From Clonostachys chloroleuca (Eukaryota > Ascomycota > Sordariomycetes > Hypocreales > Bionectriaceae), in the NCBI GenBank assembly GCA_037952775.1, contig JBANAY010000004.1, positions 8,556,001 through 8,620,000 of the forward strand: a DNA stretch of 64,000 nt. The letters are read 5' to 3'. The notes under the pieces are model-generated. The model was not told the origin of the DNA. It searched no databases and saw nothing but the letters and a program-made list of their open reading frames with translations. Of the stretch, positions 23,976 to 36,475 are shown one piece after another (position 1 is the first letter of the stretch; each line of letters begins with the position of its first letter). Made by a program: the position numbers and the translations under genes.

Positions 23976-26900
23976 ATAGAGATTCTATAAGTCACCAATA
24001 CACTCTTTTATCTACCCTATAGTCTATCTTAGCTACCCTGTAGCTGATAGAGCTTTATTTTCTCTTATAGAGCCCGCACCTTCCACTACGCCTTTTCGAA
24101 CGATCCTTCTCTAGTATTTCGGAGCCTACCCTATAGGCTTTATCTACCCTAGACCTAGCTTACCCTACAGCTGGTCTACCCTATACTAGAGACCTTGACC
24201 TTTCAAAAAAAATACTTTACTCTTTATTACTATAGCTGGATAGAAGGGTATTTTAAGAATTATCTTAGGATAAATAAGTATAATTAAAGAGGGATAGAGA
24301 TAATATTTATACTTAGCTGGGATAGGTAGTAGGGTAAAAGAAGTTCTAGTAAATAATTAATTAGATAGAATTACCCTCTGAAACTCAGATATTTAAAAGT
24401 TTAAGTCCTAAGTAAACCTGAGTATATCTGAGATATATTAATCTAGTACCTGAGTTCTTCCTGTTTAGGGTAGTAATAGAAAAAAATTAAGATTTGATAA
24501 CTATTACAGAATTACTAGTAGTATAAGTCTTAGGGGGTATTGCTACCCTCTATCTAATTATATTACCAGTATTATCCCAAAGATTAATAAGCCTAAGTAT
24601 TTTCCTTAGATTACTAAATACCTACTATATAGGTATTCCCTCCCTGAATTTTAACTTTAAAGTATATATTTTATTAATAGCTTTTTTCTTTAGAAGATTA
24701 TTAATTATCTATATTAAGTCCTCCTTAAGGTAAGTAAGAATATTTTTATTATAATAAAGGGTATATATTAATAGTTTTCCCTAGCTTTACTGAAATAACC
24801 TTCCTAGTTAGATATTCTATATCTATCCTCTATAGGCTGTAATATACTGAGTCTCTTTAATTTGAATTATAATCCTATACTTAAGTTTTATCTCAGGGTA
24901 TTTATTAAGAGGTTACTAAAGTTCTTTATAATTATATAGGTACTTAATAAATAGGTCCTTAAAATTATATAAGCTACTATACTAGTTATTAGTAAGTAGG
25001 ACTAAGTATACCCCTTTATAAATTTCCCTTAGCTACTTATCTAAGATTATAACTAACTAGATAAAGATTTAGACTTTATTAGCTATATAATAAGTTTTAA
25101 AGTTCGTTTATATAAATATCTAGCTTTAAGATAAGCCTCTAGATATTAGTTAAAAGAAAGCTATTAAAGATACTAGGTCTAGAAAGAGGAGGGAGATACT
25201 TAAAAATAGAAACTAATATCTCTATTAGTAAGGTTAGTATTATATATAGAGAAGATAATATATATAAGTAGTAGATTATATATATATTTAGTTTATTATT
25301 AAACTTATTAGGTATAGTATATATTATTTATATATATTAGATAGTAGCTAGAAGTATCTATAAATAAAAGTAGCTAATATAGTATAAGCTAAAATAAGTT
25401 AATATATAGCTATATTCAGAATTAGTAACTACTTACTATAAACTTATTATATAGTATTATAAAATCTAAGCCCCTTTCTACTATAATCCGCTATAATAAT
25501 ATCCTAAATAGAATAGTTACTCTTTTTAGCTATAGGTATATATAAGAGTAATTATAGATAAAATTAGCCTATAAAGATTATAAGATAATAAAGAAGTAGA
25601 GTAGTAGTTCCTATAGAAAACTAAAATCTTCTATAAAGATACTATACAGCCTGGTATTTTAAAGCTTAGGTCTACTTAAAATATAACTATCTGTTTTTTA
25701 ATATATTAATATACCTGACCTAATTAAACTGCTCCCTTCCTAGATTTAGATTTATATTCTATCCTATTTAAAACTATTTTATTAGCTTCAGTTAAGCTCT
25801 ATTAGTAAGGGATATAAAAAAACTATTAAGGCCTAATATATATATACTTTAATATAGCCAGAGATATTATCTAAGAAGGAGCTACTAGTAATAAGAATAG
25901 ATTAAGGAAGAAATATAGATCTGGTATTAGTAGGATATCTTAAAGATATAGGGAAAGAAAGTAAGAAGCTAAGTATCCTCCTAGGGACTACTCCTACCTA
26001 TAACAGACTATCTAATTAGCAGGAGTTCAGTAGTATAATTACTAATAAGGCTGGATTATAGAAGTATAGTAAATAAGAATAGATAGACTTTCTAAAGTTT
26101 TTCTTTAATACTAGGATAGTTTTTAATAGTTAATACTTTATTTAACTTCTAACTGAAGATATAGATAACTAGTTAAAAGGAGATATATATACTTTATACT
26201 ATAACTAGCCCAGGCTTATCCTAGTTAAGATTAGACTGAACAGAGTATTTTATAACTTTAGTATAGAGTTAATTATTAAGTTTGAAAATAATTATATTAT
26301 TTTATATAACTATAAATAAGAGTATAATAACTTAGGAAAAATATAGTTCTATAGCTAATCTTAGAAAGTCCTATATAAGCTGATTATATTAGAGTATACT
26401 TAAGTATAAACTTATAATAAATAATCCTTATTTTAGTTTAAAACTTTAAATATAGCTATAGGATTTATCTAATATAGATAGCTTATTAAATCTTAGATAT
26501 TAAATATAACTTTAGTAATTATCGAACTTATTATATAGCTATATAATATATATAAAATACTGTATAGTCTATAGCCAGCTTATTTACTTTAACTGGTATA
26601 GTACTTAGAGACTGTATAATAGTATTTATCTGGTCTTTCTGAATATAAATATTATACTATAGAAACCAGAGGGTATCTGTATATATAGCCGGTCTCTCTA
26701 AGGCTTCCCGGTTAATATTATAGTTATAAAGCAGATATAGTAAATTACTATTCTGTACTAAACTATTAAAATACTTATAGCTTTTAAATACTTTTATAAA
26801 ATATATAGCTTTTATATATCAGTATATATTAGATCTATTTAAGAGGTATATACTACTGGATAGACTGCTTATATAAATTATCTTATTATAACTATACTGT

Positions 26901-27135
26901 TATATAAATAGTACTTTATATTTCGATAGATAAGTATATAGCTATATTAGAAACTTATTAGATATAGAATTTTTTTATTTAAACAGAGAATTTAATAAGG
27001 GTAAAAGGATAAGTATTAATATACTCTTAATTAAGATATATTAATATAGAAAACTCTCCTTAGGATCTAACTCAGTATAGTATAACTATTATACTATTTA
27101 AATATTATATTAATCTATTTTATAGAGAAATTATA
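23976..27135. other. unassigned AT-rich DNA, probably degraded elements
   Basis: Several ACCCTATAG-type words recur at 24020-24200. Beyond that the sequence is AT-rich with protein-like but stop-broken frames on minus near 24900-25130. No family, terminal repeats or gene could be supported. Confidence 0.45.
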
Positions 27136-27330
27136 TATACTTACGTCCTTCGCTAATACTGATCGCTGTATAGGAGAGGGGCTTTATAGGAAACCCCGAA
27201 CTAGAGCGGACTAAGTAAGCCCTATTAGGTCTTCTATAATGTGGCCTTAGTATCCATAGTAGATACCAATCAAACATTGGTACAGTGGGGTTCCAAAAGA
27301 GATAACGTACCACGCGACTTTTCGTATATT
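27136..27330. other. short island of normal composition inside AT-rich DNA
   Basis: About 190 bp of balanced sequence stands between AT-rich DNA and the Tc1/mariner relic. It contains GGGGCTTTATAGGAAACCCC, an imperfect palindrome at about 27178-27197, and an open minus frame of 60 codons (27131-27313) without a recognisable domain. It could be an element end or a fragment too short or too unique for RIP. Confidence 0.5.
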
Positions 27331-27339
27331 TATATAAAT

Positions 27340-28600
27340 CCTCTACTATACACCTTTCCTTTTAATTATATATAATTCTTTACAATAGAGGCTAAAAAAA
27401 GAGCCTTTAGTAATATTTTAAGCGCAAATCGCTAAGGAAAATAATAAACCCTATTAGAAACCTATATAGCTATTATAGCTACTATTTAGAGTAGTAAGAA
27501 GTATACTATTATAGCAGAGTGTTTTAATATATTATATACTACAGTTACCTATCTTCTTTAAAAGCTTAAAAAGATATTAACTTTAAAAGCAGAGGATTAT
27601 AAAGGATATCCTAAGCTTCTTTCTCCTTATAACTTATATAGGATTTAAAGAGAAATCTATTATAATTATCAGATTATATAGAAAGAGCTTATCTATAACC
27701 TAGATCTTAATATAAATATAATAACAGTTTATTATAACTTACTTACTATTAATCTATATAAATAGAAGATAAAGAAGTATATTTTTTTAAGTAAAAAGAT
27801 AATTAATTAAAGAAGAATATTTATATAATATTAGAATAGAAAAGAAAATTAATTAATTAAGGTATAGCTAAGTATATATAGTATATTAGTCTCTTACTAA
27901 TAGGCTATTTAGATTATCTTCTCAGATAAATATATAGTTTAAAATAATAATATAATACTAAACTACTAGATTTAGAGATTTATATATAAGGCTTATAATA
28001 TAAAATTTATTAATAAAGTAATATATAGAAAAGCTAATATTATTATTATAGTCTGGGGTAATATCTAAAAAGCAGATATTTAAAGCTTATAATTATAATA
28101 TATAATAAGCTTATAAAGAAGAAAGGCTTTACTTCTAATAGCTATTACTAAGCCCTAGAGGAAGATCTGCTTTCTAATTATAATAGAATAAGGTATTTTT
28201 AATAAGATAATACTTCTATTTATAAATCAGAGTAAACTATAGACTTCCTAATTACTTATAGGATAAGCTTTATTAACTAGCTATCTTATAGCCCGGATCT
28301 TAATCTAATAGAATATATTTAAACTTATTTAAAAAGGATACTCTATAGAATATTCCCTGAACTCTCTAAATTAAAAGGAAATACAGCTAATATTATAAAA
28401 TTCAAAGAGTACTTATAAATTATATAGGAGGCTATTCCCCAGAGCTTTATTAATACCCTGTTAGACTTAATACCCTATTATATAGCTACAGTATATTAAG
28501 TAAAAGGCTTATATTTAAAATATTAAAGACCTGCTCCTAATAGTTATTAGAAATAAGATACCTTAATTTATACTATTTATTTGCTGTATTAAGAGGTATT
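27340..28600 (+). mobile_element. Tc1/mariner-type transposase relic
   Basis: Plus-strand frames give, in order, a helix-turn-helix-like start (about 27420-27600), IIFSDK (about 27915, first catalytic Asp region), a VWGNI segment (about 28050) and SYSPDLN.IEYI (about 28270-28320, the usual SPDLNPIE block with the third acidic residue). Stops interrupt it many times, so it is dead. It lies at the edge between the AT-rich block and the gene-bearing DNA. Terminal inverted repeats were not identified. Confidence 0.8.
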
Positions 28601-28620
28601 TAAATTCCTTGGAATATAAT

Positions 28621-29478
28621 CTAAATATAGCAGCCGGAGGTGGATGCATCAACTCTTTTAGAATATGGGTTTAATAATCACACGCCCTACGAGCGCAGGC
28701 TGTTAGCTTATACCTATCACCTTCGGCCGGGGTATATCTGGGAATACTCAGGTTAAAGCAGCAATGCTCAGGGGCTAGATTTAAGTTGGGCCTTTTCAAA
28801 ATTCAGATTAGACATACGGTTATGCTGTAACGACAGCTGTTAAATAATAGAAAACCCTCCATCTCATTTATGCCGATTTGTCGATTTGGTTTTCATCTGG
28901 CACACTGGGAGCTAAAATAATGTAATGACCTTATCTGAATTCCCTAAGAACCTATGCTTTTCTTTCTGTGATCTAGCATCAGAAATGCATATCATTATTC
29001 TTCCACTTTGTCCGCTCTGATCAAGAATCAATCGACAGACCATCTCTACAGGGTAGGCTGTAAAAAAAAGCGATTTGCCTGCCAGCCAGAGTATTGACGA
29101 TCAGCTCGCCTTGGTTAGCTGCGGTATAGTTCAATTTGTGAGTACATGTATGGTTAATACATCATATAGTATAGGGTAGAGAAAATCGACAAGCATCGCC
29201 ATCCACGACTCAGAAAGATCGCCACAAAGTAGACACCCTTTGATTCGGGAAGTGGTTACACACCGCCTATGTTTGAGACATTCCTGCATGGGTGATGGAG
29301 TTAGGGCTTATGTAGTTTGGCATAAACCCAATATTAGTGCGGTGGCTTTTCGCAGCCTCAGAGCTGACATATGTAATCTCGTTATCTCAAAATTTCTAGC
29401 GTGGCCCAACAAATTGAGGCTCCACCAGTTCAAGGAGTCGACCAGTCAGTTCAGCCATCAGTCCTTTCCCATCAAACA
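28621..29478. other. boundary between AT-rich block and genes, no supported gene
   Basis: Composition returns to normal within about 100 bp. A 95-codon open frame at 29240-29527 overlaps the start of the acyltransferase gene in another frame and shows no domain. The region is presumably promoter DNA for the gene starting at 29479. Confidence 0.5.
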
Positions 29479-30706
29479 ATGGAGCGACCCGTCAACTCTG
29501 TTGCCCAGTTCCTGCTGCTGGGCGTGATACATGCCAGTATCTTCGCTGGGGTGGTTGTGTACACCCCGAGGAGGGCCTCGCTTCTTCGTCTCGCTGCCGC
29601 GATCCCGCTTGCGGTGCTGACGCGTTGCATTTACCTTTCCGGCGCCCGCTTCTTCACCAGCACTCAGCTGAGGGTTCTGGGGCCGCTGATATGGAATCAC
29701 TACCTGAGCCTTGTCGACCTCATGCTCATCACTCGTGTTGATGCCCCTGAGCTGGCTCGGCTTGCTCGGCACCAGGGGGCAGCTCAGCCGCTGTGGGAAG
29801 CCCTCCGCCTCTTCTTCAATCTGCGCCGAATCAACACCAAATGGGAGGTGAGAGGTGTTTCCAGGCCCAGCAAGCCGCAAGGTCGTGTGCAATTTGTGGC
29901 CTGGGCCGCCTTGAAGACCCTTCTGACCTCGACTGCCATCGACGCCATCCTGAGATTGCCGCCCAAGCCTGAGCCGCATCTGATGGCACCGGGCAAGGAG
30001 ACGCTCTATGCCGTTTGGAACCTTTCTGCGGAAGACGCAATTGTTCGGCTCAGCGTAGTCCTGTTGTTCGCGGTCGTTGCCAGCCTATCTGCAACTTGCA
30101 TGTATTACTTGGCTGCTACGATAATGGTGGCAACCGGCATGAGCGAACCCGACTCGTGGCCATCGATTTTTGGCCCAATAGCATCTGCCCATACAGTTCG
30201 TGGGTTGTGGAGGTGAGTAGATGGTTTTAGTAATAGAGCGTTCACTTGACTAACTTGCGGGAAACAGTCAATGCTGGCATCAATTGCTGAGAAATTCTGT
30301 CTCTGTTCATGGGAATTTCATTTCGGATAGGATCTTGTGTCTTCAACGTGGCACCTTTCTTTCTCGGTTCGCCCGTCTCTTCTTCCCTTTCTTGGTAAGT
30401 GGCGCGCTTCATTGGGTTATGGAAGTCGAGATGGATGGCCTTGAGGAGGGACGTTTTGGGGTAGTCACCTTTTTTCTTCTCCAACCACTAGGAATCATGC
30501 TGGAGGGAGCCATCCAAGCCTTGGTTGGCCAAAGTCTGCCTAAAAGCCTACGGTATGTGATTGGATATATCTGGGTCGCAGCTTGGTTCTGGTGGTCGAT
30601 GGCTCCTTTCGGCTACGAACAGTATAGGACAAACCCGCCTCCTGATATGGCCCCCATCCCGGTGGTTTACTTCGCCCAGCAGTGGTTTGGTGAATCGAAT
30701 AAGTAA
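29479..30706 (+). CDS. wax-synthase-like membrane-bound O-acyltransferase
   Basis: The gene has two exons (29479-30212, 30268-30706) and encodes 390 aa. The intron has GTGAGT, a GACTAAC branch site and CAG. Splicing creates RGLWSQCWHQLLR around residues 242-253. This matches the R-x-FW-x-x-WHQ block of the wax synthase / MBOAT family, whose His (about residue 249) is taken as catalytic; a second conserved-type His sits in SGALHW. Several hydrophobic spans (about 10-60, 195-225, 290-360) indicate an integral membrane protein. In fungi such proteins often O-acetylate terpenoid or trichothecene metabolites, but no other biosynthetic gene is adjacent, so the substrate is unknown. Start: the first ATG in frame, 29479; the open frame extends 26 codons upstream without an ATG. 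No lesion is visible. Confidence 0.85.
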
Positions 30707-30836
30707 AATCGGGATCGCCTGCGGCACGGCACTGATAGGATACTAAGCACAGATTTGAGAGATTTATTTCACACCCAATGGACAATAGATACGTCAACTA
30801 GATAAATTCAGAACCAAAATAGAGATTGTGTTTATA

Positions 30837-32981
30837 CTACCAACGGAGGCACATCGGGGTCTCGGTCTCGAGGCCTTCCCCCCGATCGGTCTTGATCTGC
30901 ATCATCTCCACGTCTCGTCTCTCTGGGGAATTCTCCGGATTTGGAGCGATTTCCTCCAACGACTTGTTATGCAGCCTTCCAAAGAGTAGCCACAGCCAGC
31001 GTTTCCTCTCCGCCCACTCCAGAGAGGTCTCTTCATCTTCTATTTGCGCATCCACCATGGACGCTGGTATGAGAGCTATGCCGACCATCACCAGCTGAAT
31101 GCCGCAAAAGACGAACAGGAGAGAGCTCAGTGTTTCTTTATCCTTGCCCACCTGGCCATGGGTCACCGCGTTGATGATGGGCCGGATGATAAGCGCCCCG
31201 ACCTTCCCCATTGCCGCTGCCACCCCGTGGAAGGTGCCTCTGAACAGAGTCGGGAAAGACTCAGCCGCGATGATGAACGTTAGTGTATTAGGTCCTAGGT
31301 TGAAGACAAACTGGGTCAAAGCGAAGAAGACCAAACTGGCTTCGTTCGCGGGCGTCTCCGTGGCATATCTGACCGCGATCCCCGCAGCGAAAAATAACAC
31401 ACAGAGGATGCCGCAAGTCCATGCTAGAAGATTCCGTCGTTTGTAGCGGTTGATGATGAATACGGCTGCGATAGATCCTACTATCGAGGCGACAGATGTG
31501 ACCTCCAGGGCTCGTTCCGCCGCGTCCTGAAGGGATTCGTGGATTGTAGCGCAAAGGCTGCCAGCATCCTCGTTCCAAGCTGGTAGGTCGGTTGCTGCTA
31601 CCGTGATCTCGCTCATTAAACTTGAGGTCGTTGTAGCGGTTGGAATTCAGACAGCAATCTTTGTAAGTGTAGTCACAATGCTGTTCTGGAGAGTGAGAGT
31701 GGCCGTTTGATATTCGTATGCTGGGACTGGAACCGTAATATTAACCTCCGGACAGGTCATGTTGGCACCCGGCGGGCTTGATAGCCAAAGGCGATTCAAA
31801 GTCGAGGGACTATCAAGCCCTAGGCCATAGAAATTTATATCAAGAAGACACCATTGCAAAGAGATACCAAGGAGAGTCTTCCATCCTTGTGTTTTGCCGA
31901 ACAGATATGTAGAGGCATTGGAGTACCAGGACTTCTTCTTCTCACGCCTCCAAGTTCGCGGTGGCTGTATGCTCTCGTGAACCTGATCGAGGTCATTTTG
32001 ACGCCCTCCGACTCTTTCAACAGCCTGCACGGCCCTCCTCAAGTCTTTCTTGATCCCTGTGTAGTATCGCGGAGTTTCGGGTATGGTAAAGCGTAAACCA
32101 ACCGCGGCGAAAGCAGGGATCGCGCTGATGCCAACCACAAGGCGCCATATTCTGTCGACGGCAACTCGGTGGTCTGATCTGTCGTCTGGTATTGATTTCA
32201 CGGCCCCGAGTGTGACGGCATAAGCTAATAGCCTCCCCAGCGATTGCATCCCAAACATGGCCGCCATGAGGGTCCCACGGGTCTCTGTGGAGGAGAACTC
32301 GGAGGCAATCACTGCTGAGACGGGATACTTGATCCAAATAGTCAGTACCTTACTTAATCACTGACTTAAAATTTAAACTTGCCTCGGCCCCAATACCCAA
32401 GCCTTGAATCCCTCTCCATGTCGCGATGGCAGCGTATAGATTGAGTGAGTGTTCACGACCATTTGAGAATCCATCAGAGGTTTGGATCATCCCAACCGTG
32501 CCCAGGATGATAATGATCAGTTCCAGTCCATATAGCCGTTTGCGACCTAGAAGATCTGCAAGATGACCAAAGACGAGCATACCCAATGTAGTGGTGCCAA
32601 TAGTCACCATATCAATGGTCAAACTGGGGTGGGGAAAATAGTACTGATCGCTCTTATTCTCGGAAGGATAGACATAGCGGAGAGCTGGAACGATGATGTT
32701 ACTTGAGAAGATGGTGTATGACGAGGCGAGAAATCCAGCCGACACAGCTATAAAGACGGGCCAGTTGAAGCCTATCGAATCAAGGATTCTCAGGATCTCC
32801 CTTTCACGCTCGTTGCGATTCTAAGAAAGCGCTTCTCGTCAGTAAATACTCCGATTGTTGTGTCATCGAGTAATAAAAGATAAGAAAATATTATCATACG
32901 TACTCTAATGTGCTCGGTATCAGGAGCCGGGTTGTACCTGTCCCACCACCTTCCACGGTTAGGTTGTGTATTATCAGTCAT
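30837..32981 (-). CDS. MFS transporter of the phosphate:H+ symporter type
   Basis: Exons are 32981-32904, 32820-32383 and 32327 onward to the stop at 30837. The family is recognised from GFLASSYTIFSSN (TM1), GHLADLLGRKR (loop 2-3), GIGAEYPVSAVIASEF across intron 2, RFTIPETPRY, NFYGLGLDS and FNLGPNTLTFIIAAE. These correspond to blocks of Pho84-like permeases. The usual acidic residue of TM1 (TDAYD) is replaced by SSYTI, so phosphate as substrate is uncertain. Intron 2 is of GC-AG type (AG|GCAAGT). A TGA at 31649-31647 lies in frame in the large central loop. Removing a possible 69-nt intron (GTGACT...GCGAG) would keep the frame; otherwise it is a nonsense change. The C-terminal tail is cytosolic and acidic. 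Confidence 0.75.
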
Positions 32982-34112
32982 GGTCGTAGAAGAGGTCCCG
33001 AGTAAGCTGTCTCGTCAATCTGGCAAGATATTAGGTTGGTCTTTGGTTGGCACCAAACGTTAGAATGAAGAGAACAACTAAGTGACACATGCGCCTTGTA
33101 GTTCACGCTGCTTGAATAGCGTGTTGGAGCAGGACAGCTTGTGGCTGTGAGGTGGTGCCGTCCAGGCAGTTCATATTTTCCGCCAGCTGCAAGCCTACGT
33201 CGGGAAAACACGCAACCGCCGTCCCATGGCAAGTCGTTAGGCAACCAAAGGCCTTATTCTGCCTGTCCTATGCCCTAGTCCTACGTTTGGAACGACTCAG
33301 CTGGTGGCCACATCGGTGCTGCAGCTGCGCATGCTTCAGCTGCGCCCCTTCGGAGTATCGAAAGAGTAGTGATTATCTCACCACTTATTATTAATTTCCC
33401 GTACTTTTCAAATTTGTGCTCGCTAAGTATGGCACGGAAATAGAAGTGTGTCTAGCTATTATGTGCTGTGCTCGCCTAACCCCTGCCTGCAGCTGGAAGG
33501 CGTGCCATGGTGCTGTGATCTCATTCGTCAAAGACTCACTTATACATGAGCATCCGATGCTTGGTAGCCACCTCTCCCTCTAGGAAGAGGTCACATCGGG
33601 GGTGCGTCCACCTGCAATATGCGCATATGGGATACCAACTGAGTGGCGGGTGCGGGTACTATTCACTCGTAAGTACTGGAGTAGATAACAACCAGGGGAC
33701 GCCTCCGCTCCGCAAACAGACTTAGGCGCGTGGTGTAACCTGTTTGTGGAGTGGCTAAGTGAGGACATAGCCCCTTCCTGCATACAAATATTGATCGAAA
33801 GGCCCTTTGAAAGTGCTATGTAGGGCTGTGAGTCTGCCTTGGATGGGCATCGGACGACTGATGCGGCCGACGGGTGCCCTGCCAGTCGCCACATGGCACT
33901 GGCGCCCCTCCGCAGATTCATCTGGTCTTTGGTCGTCGCTATTTCTATGTTGTCTTTTTGTCTTCTTGTTCTTTCTATCTCCCAGTTCTTTCAGGGGTGA
34001 GCGCAGCTAGCGCAGCTATTGCTGCCGTATGGGCGGCTGCATGTCCCAGGATATCCTATTTTGCTTCCTCTATTCTGTGCGCGCGTAAGGCGCGCTAAAT
34101 CCGTCAGCAAAG
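32982..34112. other. divergent intergenic region
   Basis: This 1.1-kb region lies between the minus-strand transporter and a plus-strand gene. Open frames here (for example 33580-33921 minus, 33807-34010 plus) overlap each other, lack domains and look accidental. A pyrimidine-rich stretch at 33940-33985 could be a promoter tract for the gene at 34113. Confidence 0.5.
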
Positions 34113-35694
34113 ATGGAGGTCTTTGGAGCTGTCGGAACGGCCATCTCGCTCATTACTTTGGCGAGAAATAACATGGGCCGGGCTCAAAGGTTGGGTAGAA
34201 CCGTCGATGATCTGCGAGAAATTTTGAGCGATGTTATGGAGCTGCAGGATTACGTTGACCCCGAGGAAGACATTGACCTACTGGACAGGATCTCTCGCAT
34301 TATCGACGAGGTTATGGAGATGATAGAGGAAAATAGCACCACAAGTCGGGTCGCGATGACATTTTTCTGGAACAGTTCGCTAGAGGGAGACGTGTACCGA
34401 CTCAACGCAAAGTTCAGCCGCTTACATGAGATGCTGAAAACCAGAACTCGGTATGTTTGCGAATGGTGATTATTCTCAGAGTGAGATCATTTCTAACTCT
34501 ACTTTGCTAGGCGGCGACGAACTTCGAATGCCAGCATCGCGAATATCAATAGCTCGCCTCAACATAGTCCCTACTCACCTCCATCAACCGCGCGGCGGGA
34601 CCTGCTTCCGACTTCGAGCCTCTCACAATTACACACTACACTGTACGAGCGCATAACCCGCCTCAGCGCAAACAAATAACCCCTGCGTTATTCTTTCGCC
34701 CGGTACTGACCTTATGGAAGGATGTTTCAGGACGCCGAAAACGAAGACGTGCGGCCGCCGTTGCAACTAGAATGGTTCAGCATCTTGGAGCGCAACTATA
34801 CATCTAATTTTCGGACCATTCAGTACGAATCGAGTGACCGAAACACGGTCGTAACTCATGAAGGTATCTTTCGTGCAGCACTATCCTACATCAGCCCCGC
34901 CTCAAATAAATACGAACAATCAGTTTTACTGACGGCTTTATAGTTCAATTCGGCACGATACCAAACACTCCACAAAACGTAGACGCGAAAGAATGCGACT
35001 TCTTGGAGGATCAACTACTCACCGTCGAGACCTCTACAGACTACGCCGTGTACCGACTCGACCTAATATATAAATTCGAGACCTCCCGAGCCTGTGATAA
35101 ATTCATGATGAAGGTTAGGGAGCGTGAGCTCGTGGGGAAGTTCCTTCCTGTTGAGATATCAAAAAAGAACACCCAATCGCCTTGGAAGAATCTCTGCTGC
35201 ATGATGGTGGGAGGTTCGAAAGACATATTGCTTGCGCGAGACAAACTAGTCTGTCTCTGGGAGAAGTCGAGAGGCCTCAGCAAGATCCCAGATACGACAA
35301 TCACGTTCCACGACCGGAACACTAGAAAATACGTCGAATGGCCTCTGAGAGATTTCATAGATGCATCTCTGGTAATGAATAGGGCGGTGGAACTTTCTTG
35401 GAGAAATAATGCAGATGTCGCAGTCTTCACGTTTCCCGGTAAGCTTTCATCTCAACGTTTGAGCTTCATTGTGGGCTGACGTGAATGTTGGTAGGCCAGT
35501 CAGAAGCAAGAGAGTTTGCCTCCGTTTTTGACCGGCAGAGAAAACGAAGGGCATCTTCTGTCAACCTTTCCAATGGAGATTTCATGCAGCGGCAAAGCCA
35601 AACAGCATACATTGCACCAGTCGCCGAGCTAGACTCATCTCCGAAAGGACCGGTTGAGCTAGATGCCGGCCCGAGACCGTCTGAACTTGAGTAG
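34113..35694 (+). CDS. hypothetical protein with fungal N-terminal (HeLo/PigL_N-like) domain
   Basis: Five exons (34113-34450, 34511-34642, 34721-34863, 34944-35438, 35495-35694) join in frame to 435 aa. All introns are GT-AG; intron 2 (34643-34720) has a CTGAC branch site 10 nt before its AG. The first 113 residues start MEVFGAVGTAISLITLA and form a predicted helical bundle. This is the style of the N-terminal domains seen on fungal STAND/NLR-like proteins and on PigL-type proteins. A basic, Ser/Pro-rich linker follows (RRRRTSNAS...). The remainder (about 140-415) has no domain I recognise; there is an RQRKRR patch near residue 380. No NACHT, ankyrin or WD repeats are present. Function unknown. 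Confidence 0.7.
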
Positions 35695-35757
35695 ACGGAA
35701 CAATATACCCTTTTCGTGTAATTATGTTGGATAATAAACACTGCTGGATGACAATGA

Positions 35758-36246
35758 TTAGGCATCAATTGCTGAAGAACCGCCCCATAGAGTCTTAAGA
35801 GCGGCAGCTGCCTTGGTCACTCTAGTTAATAGTTTAATTACAGGTGAAACATCGAGTTTACTCACTGTTTTCGTGTATTCCTTGATGGACGTTTTTACTA
35901 AGTTGCAGACTGCAATAGCTGAGGCCAAGGTCTCCTCAGTGGCTCTATTTGTGGGAAACTGGGTTTCAGAATACGATTTCTCCAACGCACGATAGTTCCG
36001 GGCTGTGATTTCCCAATATGGCGTAAAAGCCTTTTCGACATTGCTCAAAACATCTGATGCTCTGAAGGTTGGATTCTTGGGCTGAGGCTCCATGTTCAAG
36101 ATCTCCGCGCACGCCATTTGAAACGTAACGGCGGGCCAGCTGTATGGACCGGACGTAGGCGCAAGGCTATGGCATCGAGCTTTTATCGCAATTTTGCGTT
36201 GGTCCTCAACTATTAAGGATTTTCGAAGCCGCCCATTGGGCACCAA
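35758..36246 (-). CDS. hypothetical protein
   Basis: The frame is open for 162 codons with fungal-like composition, ending in WGGSSAIDA. The first ATG is internal (36117, MACAEILNMEPQPK), giving 119 aa. The frame upstream to 36246 has no ATG, and another open minus frame (36206-36436) overlaps its start, so an upstream exon or a frameshift is possible. The C-terminal half is predicted helical. It lies tail-to-tail with the gene at 34113-35694, 63 bp apart. Not recognised. Confidence 0.4.
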   Translation of the reverse strand: MVPNGRLRKSLIVEDQRKIAIKARCHSLAPTSGPYSWPAVTFQMACAEILNMEPQPKNPTFRASDVLSNVEKAFTPYWEITARNYRALEKSYSETQFPTNRATEETLASAIAVCNLVKTSIKEYTKTVSKLDVSPVIKLLTRVTKAAAALKTLWGGSSAIDA

Positions 36247-36475
36247 CGCATGATTCTGCAGACAAAATTATGGCGTGTTTGTACCCCAATATCAGGGCTC
36301 CATGGTGCGATTTATTGGGGGCCCAATTATCACTTCGTGACAAGGTCGAAAGCCCGTGAGTTATTTTAGAGTCTCTTGGATAAGTCTGGCTTCCTTGTTC
36401 CTTTTGCTTCATCACCGCTAGATTCATCTCGTGCACTGTCTGCCAACATCCACCATATCCATCAAGCCAGCCACC

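Larger units (their letters stand above)
426..28620. other. AT-rich, RIP-mutated transposon block
   Basis: Almost the whole stretch is A and T with TpA everywhere. Translations recover retroelement and transposase motifs interrupted by stops of the kind expected when TGG, CAG and CAA codons suffer C-to-T or G-to-A change. That pattern is the known outcome of RIP in Pezizomycotina. No host gene is visible. The individual elements, repeats and islands are listed separately. RIP is inferred by eye; dinucleotide indices were not computed. Confidence 0.9.

Noticed and set aside
27131..27313. 60-codon minus frame in the 190-bp island
   Set aside because: Too short and bounded by composition edges; kept only as an island.
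29240..29527. 95-codon frame upstream of the acyltransferase
   Set aside because: Overlaps the real gene in another frame and has no domain.
29458..29979. 173-codon minus frame opposite the acyltransferase
   Set aside because: Antisense shadow; the plus strand has the WHQ motif and a proper intron.
29479..32981. A secondary-metabolite cluster around the acyltransferase and transporter
   Set aside because: No backbone synthase, P450 or pathway regulator is present in the window.
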